Assembly: GCA_017347445.1 (NCBI GenBank)
Contig: AP021856.1
Span: forward strand, 1,124,613 to 1,188,612
Reading direction: 5' to 3'
DNA from: Candidatus Brocadia pituitae
GTDB lineage: Bacteria > Planctomycetota > Brocadiia > Brocadiales > Brocadiaceae
Length of the DNA stretch: 64,000 nt
Under the pieces are notes generated by a model, which searched no databases, had not been told where the DNA came from, and saw only the letters and a list, made by a program, of their open reading frames with translations. Below, one piece after another: positions 27,917 through 36,118 of the stretch. The stretch's first letter is position 1. Every line of letters starts with the position of its first letter. The position numbers and the translations under genes are program-made.

Positions 27917-29572
27917 ATGTCAACGACAACACCTTTGCCCACAAAAGAATTTCAGGCAGTTAGCCGGATTATAGAATACTTAAAGGGCGCTCAGAATGTC
28001 ACTCATTCCCGGGATTGGATATTGCGCCGCAGTGCTGAGCAGTGTGCGTCATATACGAAATACGGGAATGTAGCAGTTCATTCTACCGTAAAAAATCGCA
28101 GCGCAAAAGTGACTGTCTATGTGGGAAGTGATGCGGTGAGTCAGAAGAAACTGAATCCACAGCAAACGGAGATCATGAATAATCTCCCCAAAACATTGAC
28201 TGCTCTTGAAGAATATGTCAAGCGGGCGCCCATGGTTTTGGTTAATCGAACGATGGGAAATAATGACGAATTTTCACCGAACTGCAATATTTTTGTTTCC
28301 ATCCAGAGGCCCGAGATGATCCGGCTTGCTTACATGACGTGGGCGACACTCTTTCCCGTCAGGCCTGATGGCGAACCGAAACAGTATATTGTGTATGTGC
28401 CCGAGTGGCAGGAAGGGGAACGGCAGATTCTGGTTTTTCCGGAGATCTGCACGACGATTGTTTTAGGTACTGATTATTATGGTGAATCCAAGAAGGGGTT
28501 TCTGAGGATGGCTATGTGGAATGCCAAGCAGAAGGGGATGCTCGGCTTGCATGCAGGCTCAAAGATTTTAAAGGCAAAGGGGCCCGATGGCCGGATTAGA
28601 AGATACGGGATGCTCATTTTTGGGATGAGCGGGACAGGAAAGACAACACATACCTGCCATACCCATGGCTTAAACGATAAGGATGAAGGCATTGAGATAC
28701 TTCAGGACGACGTCGTATTTCTCAAGAAGGATGGTTCTGCTTATGGCTCTGAACGGGGATTCTATTTGAAGACGGAAGGGCTTGACGCCGTTACCCAGCC
28801 GATTATCTATAATGCCGCCACATCCCGTGACGCCATTTTTGAGAATGTGATGATTGATTATGAGGGAAACATCTATTTTGATGACGACGCCTTAACCAGT
28901 AATGGCCGAGGGATTATGATGCGAGATGACCTGGGGCCCTACATTTCAAATAGCATTAATTTACCTCCTGTTAACGATATGGACGGACTTATTATCGCCT
29001 TTATTACGCGGCGCCACACCGTAGTGCCTCTCGCTGCCAGACTGACGCCAGAACAGGCAGCGGCTACCTTTATGCTGGGAGAATCGATAGAGACGTCGGC
29101 GGGTGATCCAAAACGAGCAGGGGAATCAATCCGGGAGGTCGGTACCAATCCATTTATTATTGGGGATAAGTCATATGAGGGGAATTGGTTTTACGATTTT
29201 GTAAAACGGCATGAGGGAAGAGTTTGGTGTTATCAGTTAAATACCGGTGGTATTGGGGAAATTATTGAAAATCAGCCAAACGGTACAAAGGTGTTTAAGC
29301 GCAAGGTCCAACGGATAGAAATTCCGGAGATGTCGGCCATTATCAGGGGGATTGTGCGTGGCACTATCACCTGGGGCAAAGATAAATACTGGAATCTTGA
29401 AGTGCCTGCGTTTGTGGATGGCATGGATTTGTCCAAATATCATGTGGAAAAATTTTATGATGTGAATAGCATTATAGGCCAAGTCTCCGATTTGAGGTGT
29501 GAACGCGTTGATTATGCAGAAAAATTTTCTGCGTTGGATAAAGCCATTATTAAAGCAGCAGAAACGATGTAA
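27917..29572 (+). CDS. pckA: Phosphoenolpyruvate carboxykinase (ATP-type), divergent
   Basis: The 551-aa product converts oxaloacetate plus ATP to PEP, CO2 and ADP (gluconeogenesis). GESKKG and GLHAGSK provide the metal-binding Lys and His. The P-loop is GMSGTGKTT, and LQDDVVF supplies the Asp pair of the kinase-2-like motif. RLTPEQAAATFMLG matches the later conserved block. The family motif IGDDEHGW is changed to ILQDDVVFL and GCYAKT to GFYLKT, so it is a divergent member, but catalytic residues I can identify are kept. RBS is AAGGGG before ATG 27917. It is probably transcribed alone. Confidence 0.88.
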   Translation: MSTTTPLPTKEFQAVSRIIEYLKGAQNVTHSRDWILRRSAEQCASYTKYGNVAVHSTVKNRSAKVTVYVGSDAVSQKKLNPQQTEIMNNLPKTLTALEEYVKRAPMVLVNRTMGNNDEFSPNCNIFVSIQRPEMIRLAYMTWATLFPVRPDGEPKQYIVYVPEWQEGERQILVFPEICTTIVLGTDYYGESKKGFLRMAMWNAKQKGMLGLHAGSKILKAKGPDGRIRRYGMLIFGMSGTGKTTHTCHTHGLNDKDEGIEILQDDVVFLKKDGSAYGSERGFYLKTEGLDAVTQPIIYNAATSRDAIFENVMIDYEGNIYFDDDALTSNGRGIMMRDDLGPYISNSINLPPVNDMDGLIIAFITRRHTVVPLAARLTPEQAAATFMLGESIETSAGDPKRAGESIREVGTNPFIIGDKSYEGNWFYDFVKRHEGRVWCYQLNTGGIGEIIENQPNGTKVFKRKVQRIEIPEMSAIIRGIVRGTITWGKDKYWNLEVPAFVDGMDLSKYHVEKFYDVNSIIGQVSDLRCERVDYAEKFSALDKAIIKAAETM

Positions 29573-29580
29573 AAAAATAG

Positions 29581-29608
29581 TTGACATTTTTTAGAATTGT
29601 GATATCCT
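29581..29608 (+). promoter_or_regulatory. Promoter of the Rrf2-family gene
   Basis: A perfect TTGACA (29581-29586), a 16-base spacer, then TATCCT (29603-29608). The start codon is at 29662. Confidence 0.65.
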
Positions 29609-29627
29609 CTCATGAATGTCTATCAAT

Positions 29628-29637
29628 TCTATATAGA
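29628..29637. promoter_or_regulatory. Candidate Rrf2 operator
   Basis: TCTATATAGA is a perfect 10-bp palindrome inside a longer imperfect one (AATTCTATATAGATT). It lies between the -10 element and the start codon of the Rrf2 gene, where binding would block transcription. Autoregulation is common in Rrf2 proteins; here it is inferred. Confidence 0.4.
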
Positions 29638-29661
29638 TTGTATAAAAATCGTTAAAAAAAT

Positions 29662-30120
29662 ATGAAACTCTCAAAAAAAAGCGACTATGCCCTGCGTGCA
29701 ATGATTTATCTATCAATGCACCATAAAAAAGGCGCTATTCAAATTAAGGAAATTTCTACGAGTGAAAGGATACCGCAAAAATTTTTAGAAAACATTCTTC
29801 TTATCTTACGGAAGGTGGGTATTTTGAATAGCAAGATAGGTCTTAAGGGCGGCTATGAACTTGCGCGGTCGCCTGATCTGATTACCTTGGGGGAGGTGAT
29901 TCGCGCACTTGATGGGGCAATTGCACCAGTGGATTGCGTCAGCAAAACATCATATAGGCCGTGTTCAGAAGAGGTTACCTGTGTAATACGCGGGGTAATG
30001 ATGGATATTCGAAATGCTATATCGGATGTGTTAGATAGAATGACTTTTGCAGATATGTGCAGCCGCGTTAAGGAGTCTTTGGAAAAAAAAGAAACTGGTG
30101 TGCTGACTTATGCAATTTAA
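29662..30120 (+). CDS. Rrf2-family transcriptional regulator
   Basis: The 152-aa product begins MKLSKKSDYALRAMIYLS, the classic Rrf2 winged-helix start. IPQKFLENILLILRKVGI (recognition helix) and SKIGLKGGYELAR (wing) follow. Three cysteines (DCVSKTSYRPCSEEVTC, residues about 92-108) are spaced as in IscR/NsrR-type Fe-S members, so it may sense redox state, NO or Fe-S supply. The ABC importer genes begin 60 bases downstream, which makes them likely targets. The signal is not known. Confidence 0.9.
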   Translation: MKLSKKSDYALRAMIYLSMHHKKGAIQIKEISTSERIPQKFLENILLILRKVGILNSKIGLKGGYELARSPDLITLGEVIRALDGAIAPVDCVSKTSYRPCSEEVTCVIRGVMMDIRNAISDVLDRMTFADMCSRVKESLEKKETGVLTYAI

Positions 30121-30180
30121 AAAAATTTCCGGAATTATCTACTATTTATATCGAATTTGTAATATTTAATCAAAGATGTT

Positions 30181-31215
30181 ATGGATATTCTAAGGCGGTG
30201 GGTGAGTTCGCCGATACTATTCTTTTTTATAATATGCGGTGTTAGCTGTTCAAAAAGTGTTGACAATACCGCTGTCAGAATTGGATATTTTCCTAATATA
30301 AACCACGCACAGATGGTTGTTGGAATAGGTGAAGGCACCTTCGCTGCATACCTGGGGAAGAAAGTCGAAATAAAGACGACTCTTTTTAATGCAGGGCCGT
30401 CTCTTATTGAAGCAGTTTTTGCCGGGGATATAGATATTGCTTGTGTTGGGCCGAGTCCGGCCATAAACGGCTATGTGCGGTCAGGTGGAAAGGCGTTAAA
30501 GATAATTGCAGGCGCGGCAAGCGGTGGCGCTCTCTTTGTTGTAAGAAAGGATGCTCATATAAAAAAGGCTGCGGATCTTGCCGGAAAGAGGATCGCAACC
30601 CCTCAGCTTGGAAACACACAGGATGTTGCTTTCCGTGGATATATCAGAAACATCGGCTTGAAGCCAAGAGAAAAGGGTGGGACGGTTGATGTTCTCCCCT
30701 TGCGTAATCCGGATATTTTAAACCTTTTTATGAGGAAACAGATTGATGGTGCCTGGGTGCAGGAGCCATGGGGGGCAAGAATTATTAACGAGGCAGACGG
30801 AGAGGTCTTTCTTGATGAAAGAACCTTGTGGAAAGACGGACGGTTTAGTTCAACGTTGATGATTGTGAGAACAGATTTTTTAAAGAGACATCCTGATTGC
30901 GTTAAACGGTGGCTGTCGGCCCATGTGAAGATAACCCGCTGGATTCATCAACATCCAAGAAAGGCAAAGAAGGTGATTGGCAGACAGATTAAGGCGCTTT
31001 CCGGGGTATCTCTTCCTGAAGAAGTTATGAATGATGCGTTCTCAAGGCTGGAGGCTACGTATGATCCCATCGTTTCGTCTCTGTCCTTGTATGCGGAAAT
31101 GGCATATGAAGCAGGTTTTTTGGGAAATCAGAGAATTGATTTGTCGGGTCTGGTTGATCTGAAATTGCTGAATGAGGTGCTGAAAGAGAGAGCTTTACCA
31201 CAGATAGGTGAATAG
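30181..31215 (+). CDS. ABC importer substrate-binding lipoprotein (SsuA/NrtA/TauA type)
   Basis: 344 aa. The N-terminal hydrophobic segment ends in GVSC, a lipobox, so the mature protein should be a lipid-anchored periplasmic binding protein. VRIGYFPNINHAQMVVG and FAGDIDIACVGPSPAING match the NMT1/SsuA fold used for sulfonates, taurine, nitrate and thiamine precursors. LAGKRIATPQLGNTQDVA and GAWVQEPWGAR are further family blocks. The substrate cannot be told from sequence. It is the first gene of the binding protein-ATPase-permease set. Confidence 0.85.
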   Translation: MDILRRWVSSPILFFFIICGVSCSKSVDNTAVRIGYFPNINHAQMVVGIGEGTFAAYLGKKVEIKTTLFNAGPSLIEAVFAGDIDIACVGPSPAINGYVRSGGKALKIIAGAASGGALFVVRKDAHIKKAADLAGKRIATPQLGNTQDVAFRGYIRNIGLKPREKGGTVDVLPLRNPDILNLFMRKQIDGAWVQEPWGARIINEADGEVFLDERTLWKDGRFSSTLMIVRTDFLKRHPDCVKRWLSAHVKITRWIHQHPRKAKKVIGRQIKALSGVSLPEEVMNDAFSRLEATYDPIVSSLSLYAEMAYEAGFLGNQRIDLSGLVDLKLLNEVLKERALPQIGE

Positions 31216-31248
31216 TACCGAATGTTAGGTTTTGGGAGGTAGGAATCA

Positions 31249-32190
31249 ATGTCAGAAGGCGTGGGAGTTGATAACCTGATTGAATTGAATTATGTGGAAG
31301 TTGACGGCGGGCAGAGAGCGTCAAAGGCGCATAGCGTAAAACCGGATTTGCGCGTTCAGCATGTATCGAAATCGTTTCAGTCAAAAAATGGAACGGTTTA
31401 TGTACTGGAAGATATCAATCTTGAAATTAACCAGGGGGAATTTGTCTGTCTTGTGGGGCCATCAGGATGCGGGAAGTCTACCTTGATGAATATCGTAGCT
31501 GGGTTGGAACAGGCTGATTCCGGTGATGTGTGGGCAAATGGCCGCAGAATTCAAGGTGCAGGGCCTGACCGGGTTGTTATATTCCAGGAAGCAGCCCTCT
31601 TTCCCTGGCTCAATGTGATAAAGAATGTCGAATTTGGTTTAAAACTGCAAGGCATAAGTAGCAGGGAACGGCGAAATATTGCACTTGAGTATCTCAAGAT
31701 GGTACATCTGACAAAATTTCAGAATTCACATATCCATGAACTCTCCGGTGGTATGAAGCAGCGGGTGGCAATAGCGCGGGCGCTTGCAATGAATCCGGAG
31801 ATGCTTTTGATGGATGAACCCTTCTCTGCATTAGATGCGCAAACGAGATGGATACTTCATTATGAACTGCAGAATATCTGGATGAAGACGAAGAAGACGA
31901 TCCTGTTTGTCACGCATAATATTCGCGAGGCCGTATGTCTGGCAGACCGCATCTTTATCCTCTCCACTTCACCCGGCAGGATTAAGAAAGAGTTTGCTAT
32001 AGATTTACCAAGACCCCGCGATGATAACGATGTAAATGTGGCGGAATATTCCACAAGGATAATGCAGGAATTAAAGGCCGAGATTGATAAGGTGGTAAGG
32101 TGTGAGATGGATGCAGATTCGTGTGTGGAATGTGATATAAAATGCACATCCGTAGAGCCTGTGAAAACGGATATTGGAGGAGGCATTTAA
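31249..32190 (+). CDS. ABC importer ATPase (SsuB/TauB/NrtD type)
   Basis: The 313-aa ATP-binding subunit has Walker A GPSGCGKST, Q-loop VIFQEAALFPW, signature LSGGMKQR, Walker B LLMDEPF and H-loop FVTHN. It has about 35 extra residues before the domain and a Cys-rich tail (CVECDIKCTS) of unknown role. RBS GGGAGG precedes ATG 31249. It ends one base before the permease start. Confidence 0.92.
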   Translation: MSEGVGVDNLIELNYVEVDGGQRASKAHSVKPDLRVQHVSKSFQSKNGTVYVLEDINLEINQGEFVCLVGPSGCGKSTLMNIVAGLEQADSGDVWANGRRIQGAGPDRVVIFQEAALFPWLNVIKNVEFGLKLQGISSRERRNIALEYLKMVHLTKFQNSHIHELSGGMKQRVAIARALAMNPEMLLMDEPFSALDAQTRWILHYELQNIWMKTKKTILFVTHNIREAVCLADRIFILSTSPGRIKKEFAIDLPRPRDDNDVNVAEYSTRIMQELKAEIDKVVRCEMDADSCVECDIKCTSVEPVKTDIGGGI

Positions 32191-32191
32191 T

Positions 32192-32950
32192 ATGTACGGT
32201 ATGCTGAAAAGGGTAATTTTTTTTACCTTGCTTGCGGGTCTCTGGCAATTGCTGTTTTGGTTAGGGATGTGGCCGGAATATGTCCTTCCGTCCCCGGTTT
32301 CTGTGGGTAAAACATTGGCACGCGGATTTCATGACCAGAGCCTTCTGATCGGCGTGGCAATCAGCATGAAGAGGATTGCCATCGGCTACGGAATTTCTCT
32401 TGGCGTCGGTATCTTTGCCGGGTTGCTCATTGGGAGATTTCGAATTTTTGAAGACACGCTCGGTTCTCTGATCTCCGGTTTACAAACATTACCGACAATT
32501 TGTTGGCTGCCCCTCTCCTTGCTTTGGTTTGGTTTAAATGATAAGGCAATTATATTTTTGGTTTTTATGGGAGCGGTGCTTTCTATTGCGACAGGGACTG
32601 ATTCCGGGGTAAAAAATGTGCCCCCGCTTTATATCCGTGCCGCGAAGACCATGGGGGCAAAAAAATGGAAACTCTATCTTGAGGTAATTATTCCGGCTGC
32701 CCTTCCGCATATTATTATAGGGATGAAACAGGGCTGGTCTTTTGCCTGGCGTTCGTTAATGGCCGGCGAGTTGTTAATCGTATGCCTTGGATTAGGACAC
32801 CTCTTGATGCTTGGACGAGAACTCAATGATATGAGTCAGGTCATTGCTGTAATGCTGGTAATTATCTTGATCGGCATCTTAGTCGACAGACTGTTTTTTA
32901 TCAAAGTAGAAAGGCATATCCGTGAACGCTGGGGACTGATTAAGTCTTAA
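32192..32950 (+). CDS. ABC importer permease (SsuC/TauC type)
   Basis: The 252-aa inner-membrane protein has about six membrane segments and the EAA loop YIRAAKTMGAKKWKLYLEVIIP reading in part as AAKTMGAKKWKLYLEVI, which docks with the ATPase. ATG 32192 was chosen because GGAGGAGG (32176-32183) lies at the right distance; an upstream TTG at 32174 would sit before that RBS. Its stop is 2 bases from the stop of the convergent glutaredoxin-like gene. Confidence 0.9.
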   Translation: MYGMLKRVIFFTLLAGLWQLLFWLGMWPEYVLPSPVSVGKTLARGFHDQSLLIGVAISMKRIAIGYGISLGVGIFAGLLIGRFRIFEDTLGSLISGLQTLPTICWLPLSLLWFGLNDKAIIFLVFMGAVLSIATGTDSGVKNVPPLYIRAAKTMGAKKWKLYLEVIIPAALPHIIIGMKQGWSFAWRSLMAGELLIVCLGLGHLLMLGRELNDMSQVIAVMLVIILIGILVDRLFFIKVERHIRERWGLIKS

Positions 32951-32952
32951 AT

Positions 32953-33144
32953 TCAGGCATTTACCTCGACGGGCAGCTCCATATTTTGCATGGAGGCTTG
33001 CACTAAAGCTTCCTGATCAATCTCATCTTCAGGCTGCTTAATGCGGTCTGCATTCCTTTCGACAAAGCGTATCCCTTCTGACCGGTATTTCTTCTTTAAG
33101 GTCTCACATTTTGGACAGTCCTGAGCGGTATAGATGTATTTCAT
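32953..33144 (-). CDS. Small glutaredoxin/thioredoxin-fold protein
   Basis: 63 aa starting MKYIYTAQDCPKCETLKKKY, a beta strand followed by a CPKC redox motif and helix, as in glutaredoxin-like proteins. The C-terminal half is short and acidic, and no cis-Pro motif is obvious, so it is a minimal version. ATG 33144 is preferred over ATG 33183 because the fold begins at MKYIY and a purine-rich stretch (AGGAGAC on the minus strand) precedes it. Function is probably thiol-disulfide exchange or electron transfer. Confidence 0.7.
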   Translation of the reverse strand: MKYIYTAQDCPKCETLKKKYRSEGIRFVERNADRIKQPEDEIDQEALVQASMQNMELPVEVNA

Positions 33145-33322
33145 GGGCAAGTCTCCTAAGGTATAACAAAGTGCTAAAAACATAAACAGCGTTATTGTAC
33201 AAAAAGAAATGATTCTTTCAAGGGTATTTTCCCGAATTGTCCTGGTATGAGTATGCCCGGGATAATTATTTGACTGGACATATTGTATCTGTTATATTTC
33301 AAGAATATTTTTGAAAGGGTAA

Positions 33323-33616
33323 ATGGATATGATGAGATTTATTGGTTTACTTATTGCAGCAGCCGTTGCCGTCTGGGTGTATGCTGATGCAAAAAAGAGG
33401 GGCTATAAGACTCCGGCTGCTATCGGTTGGATGATGGGGGTTTTTTTACTCATGATTGTCGTTTTGCCGGTTTATCTGATTATGAGGACGAAGCAAGGGA
33501 AACAAATGGAAATCCTGACGTCGTGTAAATATTGTGGAAAATATTATGAGGGTGCGCCCTTGTATTGTCCTAACTGTGGGCACAAAGTTGGGGGATATTC
33601 ATTTAAAGAGGAATAG
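33323..33616 (+). CDS. Small membrane protein with C-terminal zinc ribbon
   Basis: 97 aa. Two membrane helices (residues about 5-22 and 34-54) flank a basic YADAKKRGYKTP loop. The C-terminus has CKYCGKYY then CPNCGHK, a four-cysteine zinc ribbon facing the cytoplasm or periplasm. Proteins of this layout are common but of unknown function. An RBS-like GAAAGGG lies upstream. It ends 2 bases before the YqeY-like gene, so both are probably co-transcribed. Confidence 0.75.
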   Translation: MDMMRFIGLLIAAAVAVWVYADAKKRGYKTPAAIGWMMGVFLLMIVVLPVYLIMRTKQGKQMEILTSCKYCGKYYEGAPLYCPNCGHKVGGYSFKEE

Positions 33617-33618
33617 CT

Positions 33619-34059
33619 ATGAATTTAAAAGAGCGGGTAACGGAAGAATTGAAAAGCGCCATGAAGGCACAGGACAAGTTGAGGACGTCGGTACTGCGCA
33701 TGATCCTTGCTGATATTAAGATTGCAGATACGTCAGGGAAGCCTAAAGACCAAATCGATTATGTGGATGTTGCTCGCGGGTACTGCAAGAAACTAAAGAA
33801 ATCCCGTGAAGAGTATGAAAAACTGCATCTGCCCGAAAAAGTGAAGGAACTTGACCAAGAGATTGCAATTGTCGAGGAATACCTGCCGAAACAACTGTCA
33901 GATGATGAAACCAGAAAGATTGTTAACGAGGTTATTGAGGCAAATAAGTACACTGCAAAGGAGATGGGTGTGGCAATGAAACTTATTATGAGCAAACATG
34001 GAGGCGAGGTGGACGGCAAAAAGGTTCAGACATTTTTAAAAGAAGGACTGAAAAGCTGA
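33619..34059 (+). CDS. GatB/YqeY domain protein
   Basis: 146 aa. MNLKERVTEELKSAMKAQDK, LRTSVLRMILADIK and EYLPKQLSDDE are hallmark YqeY segments; the later KEMGVAMKLIMSKHGGEVDGK matches the family end. The domain is the tRNA-binding tail of GatB as a separate protein; a role in tRNA amidation is suspected but unproven. The length is normal. The 180 bases between it and convergent queA show no gene. Confidence 0.9.
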   Translation: MNLKERVTEELKSAMKAQDKLRTSVLRMILADIKIADTSGKPKDQIDYVDVARGYCKKLKKSREEYEKLHLPEKVKELDQEIAIVEEYLPKQLSDDETRKIVNEVIEANKYTAKEMGVAMKLIMSKHGGEVDGKKVQTFLKEGLKS

Positions 34060-34238
34060 AGGGGAGTCTTGTGTCAGAAAACGTAGGGTTTTGTCTGCAG
34101 CAGCAGGGGCAAAAATTTTTTTTTGTATCTGCTGAAAAACAATGGTTTTTGATACACCGCTATCGATCTGTTTCTGGCAGGAACCCCGTATCTTCCCTGT
34201 TGTTTAGGAGCAACGTTCCAGTCGGCGAATAATGCATG

Positions 34239-35315
34239 CTACATAATCATCATGCAATCACCGTAACTAAAAAAACGGTAGTCTTTATTTTTGGCTATTT
34301 CGTAAGTGCTCAAAATATTTTCCCTGCCTGCAAAGGCATAAACCAGAGCCAGTAAGGTGGTTCTGGGAAGATGAAAATTGGTGAGCAAGACATCAACATA
34401 TTGAAAATGATACGGTGGGTAAATAAAGAGATTGGTCCAGCCTGAGGTGGGGGAGATATGGTTGTTTATGGCAACCGACTCCAGCACACGGCAGGAAGTA
34501 CTTCCTACCGCGATCACGCGATTCTTCCGTTTTTTTGTCTTTTCTATGGTTTCCATAATTTCCCGCGGGCATTCGTAATATTCTTTCTGCATCTGATGTT
34601 TTTGGATGTCATCTGTTTTGATAGGCCTGAAGGTGCCTATGCCGACATGCAGGGTAACAAATCCTATCTCCACTCCGTGTTTTTTTATCTTTTCAAGGGT
34701 ATGATGGGTAAAGTGCAAACCTGCTGTGGGCGCAGCAATTGCTCCTTCTTTTTGAGCAAAGACCGTCTGGTACCGATCCGTGTCGGAATCGAAACGCGAG
34801 CCGTTATGATAGGTGCGTTTTATATAAGGCGGTAATGGCATTTTCCCTGTTCGAGTGAGAATGTCCTTTATCTGGTAGTTTTTATCAAATTGAACAAGCC
34901 ATAAACCATCTTCATCCTTCCGAAGGAGTTTTGCCGCAAGGTTGTTGTCTGCAAGATAAATTTCCTCTCCTGCCTTTAATTTAGCATTTGATTTAATGAA
35001 TGCCTTCCATTGATTTTCTTCTCTTTCCTCGGTAAGCAATAATTCAAGGAACGCGCCACTGATTCTTTTTCCCTGCAGTAATGCCGGTATTACCTTGGTA
35101 TTGTTAAGAACGAGGAAATCTCCCGGATAGAGATATTCGACAACTTCATGAAATCTGCGGTGATCGATCTTGCCTGTGTTCCGGTTCAATATCAACAATC
35201 TTGCATCTTCGCGGTTTTCTAAAGGGTGCTGTGCGATCAATTCCCTGGGAATATCGTAGTCGTAGTCAGATAGTTTGGTATACAAGGGGACAGGTTTCAA
35301 TGCGATAAAATCCAT
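34239..35315 (-). CDS. queA: S-adenosylmethionine:tRNA ribosyltransferase-isomerase QueA
   Basis: About 358 aa. Transfers the ribosyl part of SAM to preQ1 at tRNA position 34 to form epoxyqueuosine. LSDYDYDIPRELIAQHPLENR is the family N-terminus (in part LIAQHPLENREDARLLIL). GAIAAPTAGLHFT and LTNFHLPRTTLLALVYAFAG are further signature blocks. I place the start at ATG 35315; an ATG at 35342 would add nine residues not typical of the family. It is oriented away from mraZ. Confidence 0.93.
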   Translation of the reverse strand: MDFIALKPVPLYTKLSDYDYDIPRELIAQHPLENREDARLLILNRNTGKIDHRRFHEVVEYLYPGDFLVLNNTKVIPALLQGKRISGAFLELLLTEEREENQWKAFIKSNAKLKAGEEIYLADNNLAAKLLRKDEDGLWLVQFDKNYQIKDILTRTGKMPLPPYIKRTYHNGSRFDSDTDRYQTVFAQKEGAIAAPTAGLHFTHHTLEKIKKHGVEIGFVTLHVGIGTFRPIKTDDIQKHQMQKEYYECPREIMETIEKTKKRKNRVIAVGSTSCRVLESVAINNHISPTSGWTNLFIYPPYHFQYVDVLLTNFHLPRTTLLALVYAFAGRENILSTYEIAKNKDYRFFSYGDCMMIM

Positions 35316-35547
35316 TTTTCCATGCCTAATTTTCACCAACAATATAATAACATCTCAAAAAAAGAGAAGCAAGTTGTATCAGTTAATGTGAATTAGAAAA
35401 TCGCGTTTAAAAATTTTAAATACTTTCAAATAAATATTACGGTGAGCATGGCATTATATATGGTATCTGTGAAAAACAATAGAACAACCGTTTGTATGGT
35501 AAAGAGGACTGCCTCTGGTGTGAGCGAAAGGGGGATAAAAATAGTAC

Positions 35548-35575
35548 TTGACAAATAAATAAAAAAGTTTAGAGT
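35548..35575 (+). promoter_or_regulatory. Promoter of the dcw cluster (Pmra)
   Basis: TTGACA at 35548-35553, a 16-base AT-rich spacer and TAGAGT at 35570-35575. It lies just upstream of the MraZ operator repeats. The 200 bases upstream, back to queA, contain no visible gene. Confidence 0.6.
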
Positions 35576-35585
35576 CATATCCACA

Positions 35586-35611
35586 GTGGTGTAAAGTGGT
35601 GAAAAGTGGGG
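35586..35611 (+). promoter_or_regulatory. MraZ operator, three 10-bp-spaced boxes
   Basis: GTGGTG at 35586-35591, GTGGTG at 35596-35601 and GTGGGG at 35606-35611 are spaced exactly 10 bases; a weaker GTGAAA follows at 35616. MraZ is known to bind direct repeats of this kind (GTGGNG, one helical turn apart) upstream of its own gene. The third box also contains the mraZ RBS, so binding should repress the whole cluster. Confidence 0.8.
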
Positions 35612-35621
35612 GAAAGTGAAA

Positions 35622-36059
35622 ATGTTCACCGGCGAATATCATCACACGATAGATGATAAAAACAGGCTTGCGATTCCTGTTCCTCTTCGTGAGAGTATTG
35701 ATACTAATACGGAAGGAAAGGGTTTTTTCATAACCCGGGGGCTTGACGGCTGTCTGTTTATGTTTACACCAAGTTCATGGCACAACGTCGTTTCAAAAAT
35801 AGAGCAACACTCTTTTGCAGATATGAAGGCGCGTCAATTCCAGCGTCTTTTTTTTTCCGCTGCGCAGAAAATTCCTGAATGTGACCCACAGGGTCGGATA
35901 TTAATTCCTCAGATATTAAAAGATCATGCAAAGATTAAAAAAAACGTTGTGATTGCAGGGTTAAATACGCGTATTGAAATATGGAATGAAAAAGGCTGGA
36001 ACGATTTTACAACTGCATACAGTAAGGCGTATGAAGAAATTGCAGAAGGCTTATTTTAG
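35622..36059 (+). CDS. mraZ: Transcriptional regulator MraZ
   Basis: 145 aa, two AbrB-like repeats. MFTGEYHHTIDDKNRLAIP is the first repeat start; the second contains CDPQGRILIPQILKDHA. It normally forms a ring-shaped oligomer that represses the dcw operon. I chose ATG 35622 over GTG 35616 because GGGGG (35608-35612) is correctly spaced only for the ATG and the family starts at MFxG. It is the first gene of the division and cell-wall cluster. Confidence 0.95.
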   Translation: MFTGEYHHTIDDKNRLAIPVPLRESIDTNTEGKGFFITRGLDGCLFMFTPSSWHNVVSKIEQHSFADMKARQFQRLFFSAAQKIPECDPQGRILIPQILKDHAKIKKNVVIAGLNTRIEIWNEKGWNDFTTAYSKAYEEIAEGLF

Positions 36060-36118
36060 TTACATGCAGTTTTCAATGCGAAAATGGTGCGCACTTTTTC
36101 TTTAGATACGGCTATGAC

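Noticed and set aside
34060-34238. Terminator or small RNA between the YqeY-like gene and queA
   Set aside because: A run of nine or more T follows GGGGCAAAAA, but no stable stem precedes it, so nothing is annotated.
35343-35547. Riboswitch or small RNA upstream of mraZ
   Set aside because: No known aptamer pattern or clear set of stems could be seen in the AT-rich 200 bases.
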